A DNA stretch of 64,000 nt from Muribaculaceae bacterium (lineage in GTDB: Bacteria; Pseudomonadota; Alphaproteobacteria; Rs-D84): assembly GCA_023665245.1 (NCBI GenBank), contig JAMPEH010000003.1:49710-113709 (forward strand), in the 5' to 3' direction. A program made the position numbers and the translations under genes. Shown in pieces: positions 34,807 to 43,482 of the stretch (the first letter of the stretch is position 1; each line of letters begins with the position of its first letter). The notes beneath the pieces were generated by a model. The model searched no databases and was not told the origin of the DNA. It saw nothing but the letters and a program-made list of their open reading frames with translations.

Positions 34807-36459
34807 TTAGTTATTTGAGCATTTTATTTTCCGTAATACGACCATGATACCGGCCGGGGTCATGCCCGGGATGCGCGATAAAGACGCAATGTTTTCTGGA
34901 CGTGTGGCGGTTAATTTTTCAATCAATTCGTTCGTCAATCCCGGCATATTTTTATAATCAAAATCCGTTGGGATTTTTAATTCTGCATCGCGTTTATATG
35001 CGGCGATTTCACGCGCATTGCGTGCGATGTAACCTGCATAAAATTTATCGTTTTCGGCAATCGCGTCCGCGCGCAATGCATATTTTTGTTGGCGTTGTTC
35101 TTCCGTGATTAATCCCGTCGCCACCGATAAATCACCAAGTCTATCAATCGCATTATCTGCACGCAGATGCAGGCGATATTCCGCACGTGACGTAAACATA
35201 CGATATGGCTCGTCTACACCCAATGTTGTTATATCGTCAACCAAGACCCCAATCATTGAATTTGTACGGTCAATATCTAATGTCGGCAGCCCCAGCGCAT
35301 ACGCGGCGGCATTTGCGCCCGCGATTACGCCTTGGGCGGCGGCCTCCTCGTACCCACTGGTGCCATTTATTTGGCCGGCAAAGAATAAGTAGGGGATATC
35401 ATGCGACTGTAAATGTGCGTTCAGAACGCGCGCATCAATCGCATCATATTCAATTGCGTATCCGTATCGTGCGATACGTGCGTTTTCCAGTCCCGGTATC
35501 GTGCGTATCCATTTGTCTTGGATATCTGCCCCAAAACTGGTTGAAATGCCATTGGGATAGATTAGATCGCTGTTTAATCCTTCGGGTTCTAAGAACACGT
35601 GATGTGACGTGTGTTCTGGGAAACGCATGACCTTGTCTTCTAACGACGGGCAATAACGTGGGCCAATTCCTTCTATATCGCCGTTATACATGGGGGCGCC
35701 TGCAATATTTTCACGTATTACATCATGTGTTTGCCCGGTTGTATGTGTGATATAGCATACTGCGTCATAATCGTTATTTGGATTGGGTGCACTGAACCAA
35801 TCGTGCGGCCGGTCGCCCGGTTGCAGTTCACAGACAGAAAAATCAATACTGTCGCGATAAATGCGTGCAGGCGTACCTGTCTTTAAACGCATCAGTTTAA
35901 ATCCAGCATCGCGCAACACTGGTGATAATGTTGTATCGGGTGATTGATACGTTCCATCGTCCGCCAATCGTCCCGATGGGATTTTTTCAGCCCCGCGTGT
36001 GACCAGCCCCCGCATAAACGTACCCGTGGTCAAAATAATCGCGGTGGCACTGTATTTATTGTTAACTGTTTTGGTTTTGATATCAAAACTGTCAACTGTT
36101 TCGAATGTAATTGTCAGGTTTGGTGTATTGCGCAGAATATCCACAACCGCATTGTGATATAAATCGCGGTCAATTTGCGCACGCAGGGCCTGTGTTGCCG
36201 CGCCATGGGATGCGTTTAGCGTGCGAAAATGAATACCCGCGCAATCTGCTGCACGTGGCATAACACCACCAAACGCGTCCATTTCTGCAACCATTTGCGA
36301 TTTGCCGGGGCCACCAATTGACGGGTTGCATGACATCGCCCCCAGGTCAGCCGCACACATTGTTATCAACAATGTTTTTGCACCGCGGCGCGCAGATGCA
36401 GATGCGGCCTCGGCCCCGGCGTGTCCACCACCAATAACGATTACATCAAAATTTGTCAT
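34807..36459 (-). CDS. mnmG: MnmG (GidA), tRNA wobble-uridine modification enzyme
   Basis: With MnmE it installs the 5-carboxymethylaminomethyl group on U34 of several tRNAs. The 550-residue protein has the FAD-binding N-terminus VIGGGHAGAEAA, the CNPSIGG motif, the GLxxAGQINGT-type FFAGQINGTSGYEEAAAQG motif and a complete C-terminal helical domain ending in RIPGMTPAGIMVVLRK. It is about 70 residues shorter than E. coli MnmG; the loss is between the region RLGDLS...ENDKF and YAGYIAR, where the spacer of helices normally lies. TrmFO is excluded by the MnmG-type C-terminus. mnmE is not in the window. The start at 36459 is the first Met of the flavin motif. Confidence 0.93.
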   Translation of the reverse strand: MTNFDVIVIGGGHAGAEAASASARRGAKTLLITMCAADLGAMSCNPSIGGPGKSQMVAEMDAFGGVMPRAADCAGIHFRTLNASHGAATQALRAQIDRDLYHNAVVDILRNTPNLTITFETVDSFDIKTKTVNNKYSATAIILTTGTFMRGLVTRGAEKIPSGRLADDGTYQSPDTTLSPVLRDAGFKLMRLKTGTPARIYRDSIDFSVCELQPGDRPHDWFSAPNPNNDYDAVCYITHTTGQTHDVIRENIAGAPMYNGDIEGIGPRYCPSLEDKVMRFPEHTSHHVFLEPEGLNSDLIYPNGISTSFGADIQDKWIRTIPGLENARIARYGYAIEYDAIDARVLNAHLQSHDIPYLFFAGQINGTSGYEEAAAQGVIAGANAAAYALGLPTLDIDRTNSMIGVLVDDITTLGVDEPYRMFTSRAEYRLHLRADNAIDRLGDLSVATGLITEEQRQQKYALRADAIAENDKFYAGYIARNAREIAAYKRDAELKIPTDFDYKNMPGLTNELIEKLTATRPENIASLSRIPGMTPAGIMVVLRKIKCSNN

Positions 36460-36483
36460 TTTATCTTTGTTTTCCTTGTTTTG

Positions 36484-36575
36484 TCATACCGTGGCTTGAC
36501 CACGGTATCCAGGTAATAATAATGCAAATATCATATTTACCTGGATTCCGATTTGCATCGGAATGACACGCCACT
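36484..36575. repeat. dispersed palindromic repeat, copy 5
   Basis: GTCATACCGTGG...CCACGGTATCCAGG, then CCTGGATTCCGAT...ATCGGAATGACAC. Two complementary half-units flank an AT-rich centre (AAATATCATATTT). The same end motifs, GTCAT and ATCCAG, occur in the other copies. Confidence 0.65.
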
Positions 36576-36602
36576 ACGTTCGTGCAAGCACTCATCCGTG
36601 GC

Positions 36603-36655
36603 TTAAAAAATTGCGTTCGCAATTTTGATTCTAAACCACTGCGCGGTTTAGAATC
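36603..36655 (-). terminator. tandem hairpins ending the fab operon
   Basis: On the minus strand GATTCTAAACC/GGTTTAGAATC, which contains the fabG stop codon, is followed by AAAATTGC-gaac-GCAATTTTTTAA, a standard intrinsic terminator. Confidence 0.8.
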
Positions 36656-37379
36656 TGCCCATACCACCGTTTACAGCCAATACCTGACCGTTGATATATG
36701 ATGCCTCTGCACTTGCCAAGAATACACAGGCGGCTGCGATATCATCCGGTTCACCAAAGCGGCCGGCTGGAATCTGTGCCAAATATGCTTTCTTTAAATC
36801 ATCTGACAGGACATCTGTCATTGGTGTTTTGATAAATCCTGGCGCGATGCAGTTTGCTGTGATGCCACGGGATGCAACCTCGGCTGCGATGGATTTTGTC
36901 ATCGCAATCATACCACCCTTGGATGCGGCATAGTTCGCCTGGCCTGGACCACCGATTTGCCCAATAATAGATGCCATATTGATAATGCGGCCAAAACGAT
37001 TTTTCATCATTGGCATAATCGCCGCACGACATATTTTAAAGCATGAACGCAGATTTGTGTTTATAACATTGTCAAACTGTTCGTCTGTCATACGCATCAA
37101 CAATGTATCTTGGGTTATACCCGCGTTATTGACCAAGATGTCGATTTTACCGGCTTGCTCTATCGTATTCATAACCAGTTCCACACCTGCACCATCATCC
37201 GCCAAATCGGCCGCAATCTTGATATAACTATCATCAAATTGTGCGTTCAGTTTTTCCATGCTGCGACCAGATACGACGACAGTCGCGCCAGCCTCTTTCA
37301 TTTTATGTGCAATTGCGCCACCGATACCACCGGTTGCGCCTGTTATCAAAACAACTTTATTTGTTAAATCAAACATCAT
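36648..37379 (-). CDS. fabG: FabG, 3-oxoacyl-ACP reductase
   Basis: It reduces 3-ketoacyl-ACP with NADPH in fatty-acid elongation. The protein (243 residues) is a classical SDR: TGATGGIGG cofactor motif, NNAG, and the catalytic SIIG...YAASK. The end is GGMGRF. The ATG at 37379 overlaps the fabD stop (TAATG); a second ATG follows directly and, with GGAG 8 bases before it, is equally possible. The frame remains open further upstream inside fabD, but that is not used. It is the last gene of a metG-queH-fabD-fabG run. Confidence 0.92.
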   Translation of the reverse strand: MMFDLTNKVVLITGATGGIGGAIAHKMKEAGATVVVSGRSMEKLNAQFDDSYIKIAADLADDGAGVELVMNTIEQAGKIDILVNNAGITQDTLLMRMTDEQFDNVINTNLRSCFKICRAAIMPMMKNRFGRIINMASIIGQIGGPGQANYAASKGGMIAMTKSIAAEVASRGITANCIAPGFIKTPMTDVLSDDLKKAYLAQIPAGRFGEPDDIAAACVFLASAEASYINGQVLAVNGGMGRF

Positions 37380-38254
37380 TAAATCTCCAATTTTTTTGCG
37401 GTTATGGTCGGACAAATGCGTCCCGCCAGACCTGTTAAGACATTGCCTGGGCCAACTTCTATCATTTCTGTAATACCGAGTGCCGGCATCCCTAACACAC
37501 TTTCGCGCCAACGCACACCATGTGTCATCTGATATACCAGCGCATCACGAATTTCATTTACATCTGTCATTGGTGCGGCGGTTTTATTTGCGATAAATGT
37601 TGCGTTTGGTGTCTTGATTTCAACGTCTGCCAATGCTGCACGCATTTCATCAGCCGCGGGTTCTTGGATTCTGCAATGAACAGGCACAGACAACGCCAAT
37701 GGCATCGCACGTTTTGCACCCGCATCTTTGGCAGCAGCCATTGTTTTTTCGACGACATCTTTGCTGCCTGAAATAACAACCTGGCCAGGTGAATTATCGT
37801 TTGCAACATCGCAATCGGTCGTGGCACAAATTTCACGCACCTTGTCAATATCCAGCCCCAAAATAACAGCGGTCAGACCATGGCCAACCGGTACCGCACG
37901 CTGCATTGCATCGCCGCGGGTGCGCAATAATTTTGCAGTATCACGCAATGATAATGCGCCTGCGGCACACAGCGCGGTATATTCACCCAAACTGTGCCCT
38001 GCGACAAATTCTGGCAGGGATGCATTACTAGCCCGCAACATTGCAATAGATGTCGCCATAATTGCAGGTTGTACATTGCTGGTTAGCGTTAATTCATCCA
38101 TTGGCCCGTTGAAAATGATATCAGACAGTTTTTCCCCCAGCGCGTCATCGACTTCATCAAAGACGGCACGGGCAGCTGGATTAGTATCATATAATTCCCG
38201 TGCCATACCAACAGACTGGCTGCCTTGGCCGGGAAAAACAAATATAGATGACAT
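37379..38254 (-). CDS. fabD: FabD, malonyl-CoA:ACP transacylase
   Basis: It loads malonyl groups onto acyl carrier protein to start fatty-acid synthesis. The 291-residue protein has the N-terminal FVFPGQGSQ, the nucleophile elbow GHSLGEYTAL and a VPVHCR region with the catalytic His. The start at 38254 follows AAGGGAAT; the frame is open 23 codons further upstream. The stop overlaps the fabG start, so the two are coupled. The 36-base gap from queH suggests a single transcript. Confidence 0.95.
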   Translation of the reverse strand: MSSIFVFPGQGSQSVGMARELYDTNPAARAVFDEVDDALGEKLSDIIFNGPMDELTLTSNVQPAIMATSIAMLRASNASLPEFVAGHSLGEYTALCAAGALSLRDTAKLLRTRGDAMQRAVPVGHGLTAVILGLDIDKVREICATTDCDVANDNSPGQVVISGSKDVVEKTMAAAKDAGAKRAMPLALSVPVHCRIQEPAADEMRAALADVEIKTPNATFIANKTAAPMTDVNEIRDALVYQMTHGVRWRESVLGMPALGITEMIEVGPGNVLTGLAGRICPTITAKKLEI

Positions 38255-38289
38255 ATTATTCCCTTTGGTTAAATATAATCTTGAACAGA

Positions 38290-38838
38290 TTATACTTTGC
38301 GAATAGAAAATTCGCAACCGCAATAATTTTGGCGATAAAAATCAGACGCACGCCCAATTTGCTGGCGTAATTTTTCATCCCACGCAATCGACAGATAGCA
38401 TACGCCGTCACCACATTTTATTTGGGCAGCCACATCAACCTGGGATTGGTCTTTGTGGCGGGAAACGCCCAGAACTGATGCAACCGCGTTATAACCATTT
38501 TCGCGCGCAAAGCGCACCGCGTATTCAAATCTAAATTCAAAGCAACGCGAACATCGTGCGCCACGTTCGGGTTCGTTTTCCAATCCCGCGACAGCCTGAC
38601 GCCATGCATCATGGTCATATTCGCCAATGGCGTATTTTACGCCCAGGCTTTCACAATATTTTATTTGTTCGCGCATGCGCTTTTCGTATTCAGCATTTGG
38701 AAAAATGTTTGGATTGAAAAACAATACGATAAAGTCTGTGACATTTGAAATTTGTCCATCTGCCAACTGACGAATTGCGCCCGCACTGCATGGCGCACAA
38801 CACGACATCAATACCAAGCGCACGTTTTTATTTCCCAT
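38290..38838 (-). CDS. queH: QueH, epoxyqueuosine reductase
   Basis: QueH performs the last step of queuosine synthesis, reducing epoxyqueuosine in tRNA, and is a non-homologous replacement of QueG. The 182-residue protein has the SCCAPCS motif near the N-terminus, FFNPNIFPNAEYEKR, EYDHDAW, and a Cys pair in RCSRCFEFR, all typical of the family (DUF208). It overlaps the end of metG by 11 bases (start at 38838). The longer frame (27 codons more) lies inside metG and is not used. Confidence 0.9.
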   Translation of the reverse strand: MGNKNVRLVLMSCCAPCSAGAIRQLADGQISNVTDFIVLFFNPNIFPNAEYEKRMREQIKYCESLGVKYAIGEYDHDAWRQAVAGLENEPERGARCSRCFEFRFEYAVRFARENGYNAVASVLGVSRHKDQSQVDVAAQIKCGDGVCYLSIAWDEKLRQQIGRASDFYRQNYCGCEFSIRKV

Positions 38839-40822
38839 ACACATCACCAATTTTAAAACTGTCATCAAGTTCGATGATTTTATCACAGTCTGTGCCCATA
38901 CCAATTTCGGCGGCTGCACACATCATGCCAAATGATTCTGTGCCGGCAACTGTACGCTGTGAAATCGGCTTCTTTTGGCCGGGCAACGTGCATCCGACCG
39001 GTGCCAACACACCAATCAATCCAGGGCGCACATTTGGCGCACCACATACAATCTGCAAATCGTGCGTTGTGCCATCATCCACAGTCAATATATGCAGATT
39101 TTCACGTGTTGGATGATTTTTTACATCCAGAATTTTTGCAACTGTTAATTTTGGCACATCGTCCCGTTTCGGGGCGTATTTTTCAGCCAATTCCGCCACA
39201 CGCACATCATCAATACGGTTAAACAAGTTTTCAGGAACCGTAAATTGTTCGCCATCTGTGATACGACGTTCAAAGGTCTCCGGCCATGACAGGTCATGTG
39301 ACGCACCAAATACAGCCTGCATTTTTTCAGCCGCATCTGGGATAAATGGTGCAGATACACGTGCATATAGGTCGATTAATTGGAAACACTGGTTCAGAAC
39401 TGCACCCGCCGCAGCCAGGTCACCATTTTTAACCAAGGCCCATGGGGCTGTACGTGTCATATATTCATTACCAATTGCATATAATGACCGTAATGCTACA
39501 ATCGCACTGCGGAATTCGCACGCATCCAGGCACGATGTTAATTCTGTGATTTTTTCGTTTATTTGCGTCACCAATTCTGTGTCTGGGGTGCCGGATGCCG
39601 GGATGGACGCGCCAAAATTTTTATCTGTTAATTTGCATACACGTGATACAAAGTTCCCCAACATACCGTTCAAGTCTTTGTTCACAACATCGGCAAAGCG
39701 AACAAATGTAAAGTCTGTATCATCGGTTTCTGGGGCCGACGCCATCAATGCATAACGCCATGCGTCGCTTGGGGCGATTGATATTGCATCGGCCAAGAAC
39801 ACACCACGTTTTTGTGATTTTGAAAATTTGCCACCTTCAAAGTTCAAGAAATTCATTGATTTTAACATGTCAACCGTCTTCCAACCATCATGCATGGCCA
39901 ATTGCTGTTCTGGGAAGAATACGGCATGGAATTTTACATTATCCTTGCCCATGAATTGTGCATAGTGACAATCTGGATTTTTCCACCAAGATGCCCAATC
40001 TTGGTTCGCCGCCTGGGAAATAGATACATACCCCCATGGCGCATCAAACCAAACATAGAATACTTTATTTTCATATCCTGGTTTATTGACCGGAATCCCC
40101 CAGGACAAGTCACGCGTGATTGATGTGTCGCGCAATTCGTCTGATGCCCATCCCTGGGCAATTGCGGATGCGGTTTTAGACCATTTTGGCGCATGTGATT
40201 TTAGCCAATTGCGCCACTCGTCCTGTAATGCAGATGCACGGAAAAACAGATTCTTGGTCGGACGCATTTCAATATTACTGCTGCCTGATATTTCACTGCG
40301 TGGGTTTAACAGTTCTGTTGCCTCGTACGTGGCACTGCACTTGTCACACTGGTCACCGCGGGCGTTATCATACCCGCATTTTGGACATGTGCCACGCAAC
40401 TGGCGATCGGCCAAGAACATATTGTCATCAACAGAAAACGGTTGTATTGTTTCGTGTTCTTCAATTAACCACTGGGCGTCCAGGCGCGAAAATAAATCAT
40501 GAATTAATTTTTCCTGCAATTCGGTATGTGTACGACCGTACAAGTCAAACGACAGGTTAAAATCACGCACTGCACGCAGATGCTTTTCATAATACTTATT
40601 GTTATATTCGATAACCGGGACACCTTCTTTGGCGGCACCAACGACGGCCGGTGTTCCATGTTCATCCGCGCCACAGACATATAACACATCACGACCACGT
40701 GCACGGCAAAAACGCGCATATACGTCCGATGGCAACCAACAACCAATCAAATGCCCCAGATGTAATTCGCCATTTACATAGGGAAGTGCAGATGTAATCA
40801 GATATTTGTTATTTGTCGTCAT
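38828..40822 (-). CDS. metG: methionyl-tRNA synthetase with C-terminal tRNA-binding domain
   Basis: A class I synthetase charging tRNA-Met, including initiator. The 664-residue protein has the HIGH motif HLGHL after ITSALPYVNGE, a four-Cys zinc knuckle (CPKCGYDNARGDQCDKC) and the KMSKS-like FSKSQKRG. The C-terminal domain (about residues 555-664) is of the EMAPII/Trbp111 type (LDVKNHPTRENLHIL ... GVLAPVGC). The ATG at 40822 has AAGGGT about 10 bases upstream; the frame is open 39 codons further. It heads the metG-queH-fabD-fabG run. Confidence 0.95.
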   Translation of the reverse strand: MTTNNKYLITSALPYVNGELHLGHLIGCWLPSDVYARFCRARGRDVLYVCGADEHGTPAVVGAAKEGVPVIEYNNKYYEKHLRAVRDFNLSFDLYGRTHTELQEKLIHDLFSRLDAQWLIEEHETIQPFSVDDNMFLADRQLRGTCPKCGYDNARGDQCDKCSATYEATELLNPRSEISGSSNIEMRPTKNLFFRASALQDEWRNWLKSHAPKWSKTASAIAQGWASDELRDTSITRDLSWGIPVNKPGYENKVFYVWFDAPWGYVSISQAANQDWASWWKNPDCHYAQFMGKDNVKFHAVFFPEQQLAMHDGWKTVDMLKSMNFLNFEGGKFSKSQKRGVFLADAISIAPSDAWRYALMASAPETDDTDFTFVRFADVVNKDLNGMLGNFVSRVCKLTDKNFGASIPASGTPDTELVTQINEKITELTSCLDACEFRSAIVALRSLYAIGNEYMTRTAPWALVKNGDLAAAGAVLNQCFQLIDLYARVSAPFIPDAAEKMQAVFGASHDLSWPETFERRITDGEQFTVPENLFNRIDDVRVAELAEKYAPKRDDVPKLTVAKILDVKNHPTRENLHILTVDDGTTHDLQIVCGAPNVRPGLIGVLAPVGCTLPGQKKPISQRTVAGTESFGMMCAAAEIGMGTDCDKIIELDDSFKIGDVYGK

Positions 40823-41014
40823 TGTATTGTACCCTTTATTTCTAAAAAAACGACGCCCAACGGGGCGCCAGCCAATCCCGTCAGAATTTTTATTTAAGAT
40901 TAATTGTACATTCGTTTCATTTTTAATTTCAGTTTTCATCTAATTGGTGTCCGCCTGCGTATACTTCGGCGCGACACTCAGATTTTCAACATTCACTGCG
41001 TTCATTTGAAAATC
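40823..41014. other. gap between tRNA-Val(GAC) and metG
   Basis: Besides the hairpin at 40843-40869 this gap holds a second inverted repeat, AGATTTTCAA...TTGAAAATCT (about 40979-41015), directly after the tRNA-Val. It has no U-run. I see no gene in the rest. Confidence 0.5.
40843..40869 (-). terminator. hairpin and U-run in the metG leader
   Basis: On the minus strand GGCGCCC-cgtt-GGGCGTC is followed by GTTTTTTTAG, 21 bases before metG. It may end transcription from the tRNA-Val gene upstream, or act as an attenuator. Both it and the ileS hairpin are preceded by GGCTGG. Confidence 0.6.
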
Positions 41015-41091
41015 TGGTGGGTGGTATTGGACTCGAACCAACGACCTTTACGATGTCAACGTAACGCTCTAACCAACTGAGCTAACCACCC
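41015..41091 (-). tRNA. tRNA-Val (anticodon GAC)
   Basis: A 77-nucleotide cloverleaf with encoded CCA; acceptor GGGTGGT/ATCACCC-like pairing (ACCACCC at the 3' side of the complement), anticodon GAC in the loop TTGACAT, T-arm GGTTCGAGTCC. Confidence 0.95.
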
Positions 41092-41147
41092 AAAACTTTT
41101 CCTTAGTATGTCCTAAGCGACCATGATTATATCAGACTTTTTCCGTA

Positions 41148-41175
41148 TTGCAATATTAAAAATCAATTGTATAAT
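41148..41175 (+). promoter_or_regulatory. promoter of the split MacB operon
   Basis: TTGCAA (41148-41153), 16 bases, TATAAT (41170-41175); expected start about 18 bases before the ATG at 41200. The same pair and spacing precede pnp. Confidence 0.7.
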
Positions 41176-41199
41176 TTTCACAAAAAAAGTACGAGAGAG

Positions 41200-41922
41200 A
41201 TGCCAGCCAAACACGATATCGTTATATCACTGCAACACATAAACAAGAGTTTCCCCTTAGAAATGGGCGGTGTTCAGCAGGTATTATTTGATATAAACAT
41301 TAATGTACACATGGGTGAATTTGTTGCAGTCATGGGGCCATCTGGGTCTGGCAAATCCACATGCATGAATATTATCGGCGCACTGGATACACCAACATCA
41401 GGGGTATATGAACTATACGGTCATAATGTGACAAGTATGACATCAGACGAACTGGCCACGATGCGTAACGAATATATCGGATTTGTTTTTCAGCAATTTA
41501 ATCTGTTGCCAAAACGTACCGTATTGGATAACGTTATGTTGCCATTGATGTATCGTGGACTGATAATGGACGACAGAATCCGACGCGCACGCGAAATGTT
41601 GCGCCGGGTGGGTTTGGAAAAATTTGAATATTATCTGCCAAATCAATTGTCCGGCGGTATGAAACAACGCGTTGCAATTGCACGCGCATTGGCCGGTGAC
41701 CCAAAACTGATTCTGGCAGACGAACCGACAGGGGCCCTAGACAGTAAAATGGGACACGAGATATTACAGTTCTTTAAACAATTGAACCGTGACATGGGTA
41801 TCACCATTGTTATGATTACACATGAATTTGATATTGCAAAATATGCAGACAGACTGATACATATACGTGATGGTCGCATAAATTATGATGGGCGCGTGCC
41901 ACGCGATGAACGGGGGCTGTAA
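41200..41922 (+). CDS. MacB/LolD-type ABC transporter ATP-binding subunit
   Basis: The 240-residue ATPase has Walker A GPSGSGKST (about residues 48-56), the ABC signature LSGGMKQRVAIARAL, Walker B LILADEPTGALD and the switch MITHE. The KGVFVFQQFNLLP-type Q-loop region (IGFVFQQFNLLP) and the family pattern are those of MacB, FtsE and LolD proteins. In E. coli MacB this domain is fused to the permease; here it is a separate gene, ending 1 base before the permease ATG. The ATG at 41200 follows GAGAGAG; an in-frame start 33 bases upstream lacks such a site. Confidence 0.9.
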   Translation: MPAKHDIVISLQHINKSFPLEMGGVQQVLFDININVHMGEFVAVMGPSGSGKSTCMNIIGALDTPTSGVYELYGHNVTSMTSDELATMRNEYIGFVFQQFNLLPKRTVLDNVMLPLMYRGLIMDDRIRRAREMLRRVGLEKFEYYLPNQLSGGMKQRVAIARALAGDPKLILADEPTGALDSKMGHEILQFFKQLNRDMGITIVMITHEFDIAKYADRLIHIRDGRINYDGRVPRDERGL

Positions 41923-43140
41923 ATGACAATTAATGACATATTAAAGGAATCCTGGCTATCGGTCAGCGGAAATAAAATTCGTTCTTTGTTAACGGTGCTG
42001 GGGATAGTTATTGGTGTGATGGCAGTTGTTATCATGGTGGCGGTGGGTGAAACTGTTGAACATCAAATCACAGACCAGTTTTCAAGTCTCGGCACCAATA
42101 CAATTATGATACGTGCGGGTGCGGCACAAACCGGTGGTGTGCGCAGTGGTAATCGTCAAACCCTGACCACGGATGACGCAGAATTTATTTCACGTCTGCC
42201 TGATGTCATGGCGGTGACACCGGTTCAAATGGGTGCGGCACAAATTATATATGGAAACAAAAACTGGTCTACATCAATGGTTGGCGCATGGCCAGATTAT
42301 ACAACTGTGCAAAATGTCGACGTTGAATATGGCACATTTTTTGATAACGCAGCCGTACGCAATGCGGCGACATACGCGGTTATTGGACCGACAACCGCCG
42401 AAGAACTGGGGTTGCCTAAAAATGCAGTTGGCGAAATTATCCGTGTTCAAAATATGCCGTTCACCATAATTGGCGTGACAAAAGCCAAAGGCGATTCCGC
42501 CATGGGCAGTCAAGACGACATGGTTATTATGCCAATCACAACACTGAAAAAGCGTGTTCAAGGTTCACGATTTCCCAATTCAGTAAATATAATTGCAATA
42601 AAATTATATCCAGATGCCGACAATAATGTTGCAATTGAACAGATAACGGCATTGCTGCGCCAACGCCACAGGCTAAAAGATGATATGGCGGATGATTTTC
42701 AGATTATGGATATGAAGCAAATCATGGAAACAATGAGCACTGTCACCGGATACATGAAAATGTTATTGATTGCGATTGCAGCGGTATCTTTATTGGTTGG
42801 CGCGATTGGAATCATGAACATGATGCTGGTATCCGTTGCCGAACGCACACGCGAAATCGGTATTCGCAAGGCAATCGGCGCCCGCGAAAATCAAATAACG
42901 ATTCAGTTCTTGGCCGAATCAATATTAATATCGTTTATTGGGTCAATGATTGGTTTGATATTAGGCATTGGCCTGGCCCAGGGTGTGGGACGCCTGATAC
43001 TGGGCTTTAACGTGCCGTTCAGTATATGGCCGGTATTTCTGTCCATAACCGTCGCAGTGGTGGTCGGCCTGGCTTCAGGCGTTGTTCCGGCATTAAAGGC
43101 TGCAAAACTGAACCCGATTGACAGCCTGCGGTATGAATAA
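41923..43140 (+). CDS. MacB-type permease (FtsX-like, four transmembrane helices)
   Basis: A 405-residue permease with one N-terminal transmembrane helix (about residues 20-42), a large periplasmic MacB-PCD domain (about 45-280), and three C-terminal helices (about 284-306, 332-356, 368-390). Motifs: LLTVLGIVIGVMAV and IGIMNMMLVSV plus the RTREIGIRKAIGA coupling helix. Together with the ATPase it makes up a split MacB. The MacA- and TolC-like genes at 26.1-28.7 kb are the likely partners, although separated by 12.5 kb; this is inference. Confidence 0.88.
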   Translation: MTINDILKESWLSVSGNKIRSLLTVLGIVIGVMAVVIMVAVGETVEHQITDQFSSLGTNTIMIRAGAAQTGGVRSGNRQTLTTDDAEFISRLPDVMAVTPVQMGAAQIIYGNKNWSTSMVGAWPDYTTVQNVDVEYGTFFDNAAVRNAATYAVIGPTTAEELGLPKNAVGEIIRVQNMPFTIIGVTKAKGDSAMGSQDDMVIMPITTLKKRVQGSRFPNSVNIIAIKLYPDADNNVAIEQITALLRQRHRLKDDMADDFQIMDMKQIMETMSTVTGYMKMLLIAIAAVSLLVGAIGIMNMMLVSVAERTREIGIRKAIGARENQITIQFLAESILISFIGSMIGLILGIGLAQGVGRLILGFNVPFSIWPVFLSITVAVVVGLASGVVPALKAAKLNPIDSLRYE

Positions 43141-43174
43141 AGATTCCCGGTACAACTCTGTATTTATTGTCACG

Positions 43175-43228
43175 ATGTGGGGGCGTACTTGATTTATGTC
43201 TTAATTCTAATATACCTAACCCCCACAT
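43175..43228. repeat. 9-bp inverted repeat between the MacB-like permease and leader E3
   Basis: ATGTGGGGG (43175-43183) and CCCCCACAT (43220-43228) are perfect complements flanking 36 AT-rich bases. No U-run follows on either strand, so it is not a classical terminator. Confidence 0.5.
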
Positions 43229-43408
43229 AAAAAAACAAAACCACCAGAAATATCTAAGTGGTTGGAGTATAAGAACTATTAAATCGAAATAGCGTGCCCT
43301 ATTCAGTATATTCAGGCAGCACTCCAACCGAGGTTTGGAGTACTTTTCACTTATTTCTAAGCGCGATTTAAGAGGTTCTTATTCCTCACACGGGCAACAC
43401 GTCCGTGC
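43229..43408 (-). ncRNA. structured RNA E3 (orphan copy of the leader family)
   Basis: Minus strand. First hairpin GAGG/CCTC (43372-43387), segment A CTCCAAAC and segment B GGTTGGAG (43322-43340), a stem near TGC..GCC/GG..GCA, stem CTATT/AATAG, segment C CTCCAACC (43260-43267), and the terminator CCAC..AGA/TCT..GTGG with TTTTGTTTTTTT. The terminator is nearly identical to that of E1. No gene starts downstream in this orientation; read-through would run antisense into the MacB-like permease. It may be a free-standing small RNA. Confidence 0.7.
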
Positions 43409-43414
43409 ATGCGC

Positions 43415-43420
43415 ATTATA
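43415..43420 (-). promoter_or_regulatory. -10 box of RNA E3
   Basis: TATAAT on the minus strand, 28 bases before the first hairpin of E3, the distance also seen for E4, E5 and E6. No good -35 was found. Confidence 0.45.
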
Positions 43421-43482
43421 ACACGCACATGCTTAAAATCCAGCGTTTTGTTTTTACGAGATTCCTGTTCCTATTAAATTAT

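Noticed and set aside
34807..36459. TrmFO instead of MnmG
   Set aside because: The protein has the MnmG C-terminal helical domain and the GTSGYEEA motif in the MnmG context; TrmFO is shorter and lacks that domain.
29435..43327. Shared peptide LQPLRxFWWFCF in frames at 29435-29620 (+) and 43019-43327 (-)
   Set aside because: The likeness comes from the conserved nucleotide sequence of segment C and the terminator in leader RNAs E1 and E3, not from proteins.
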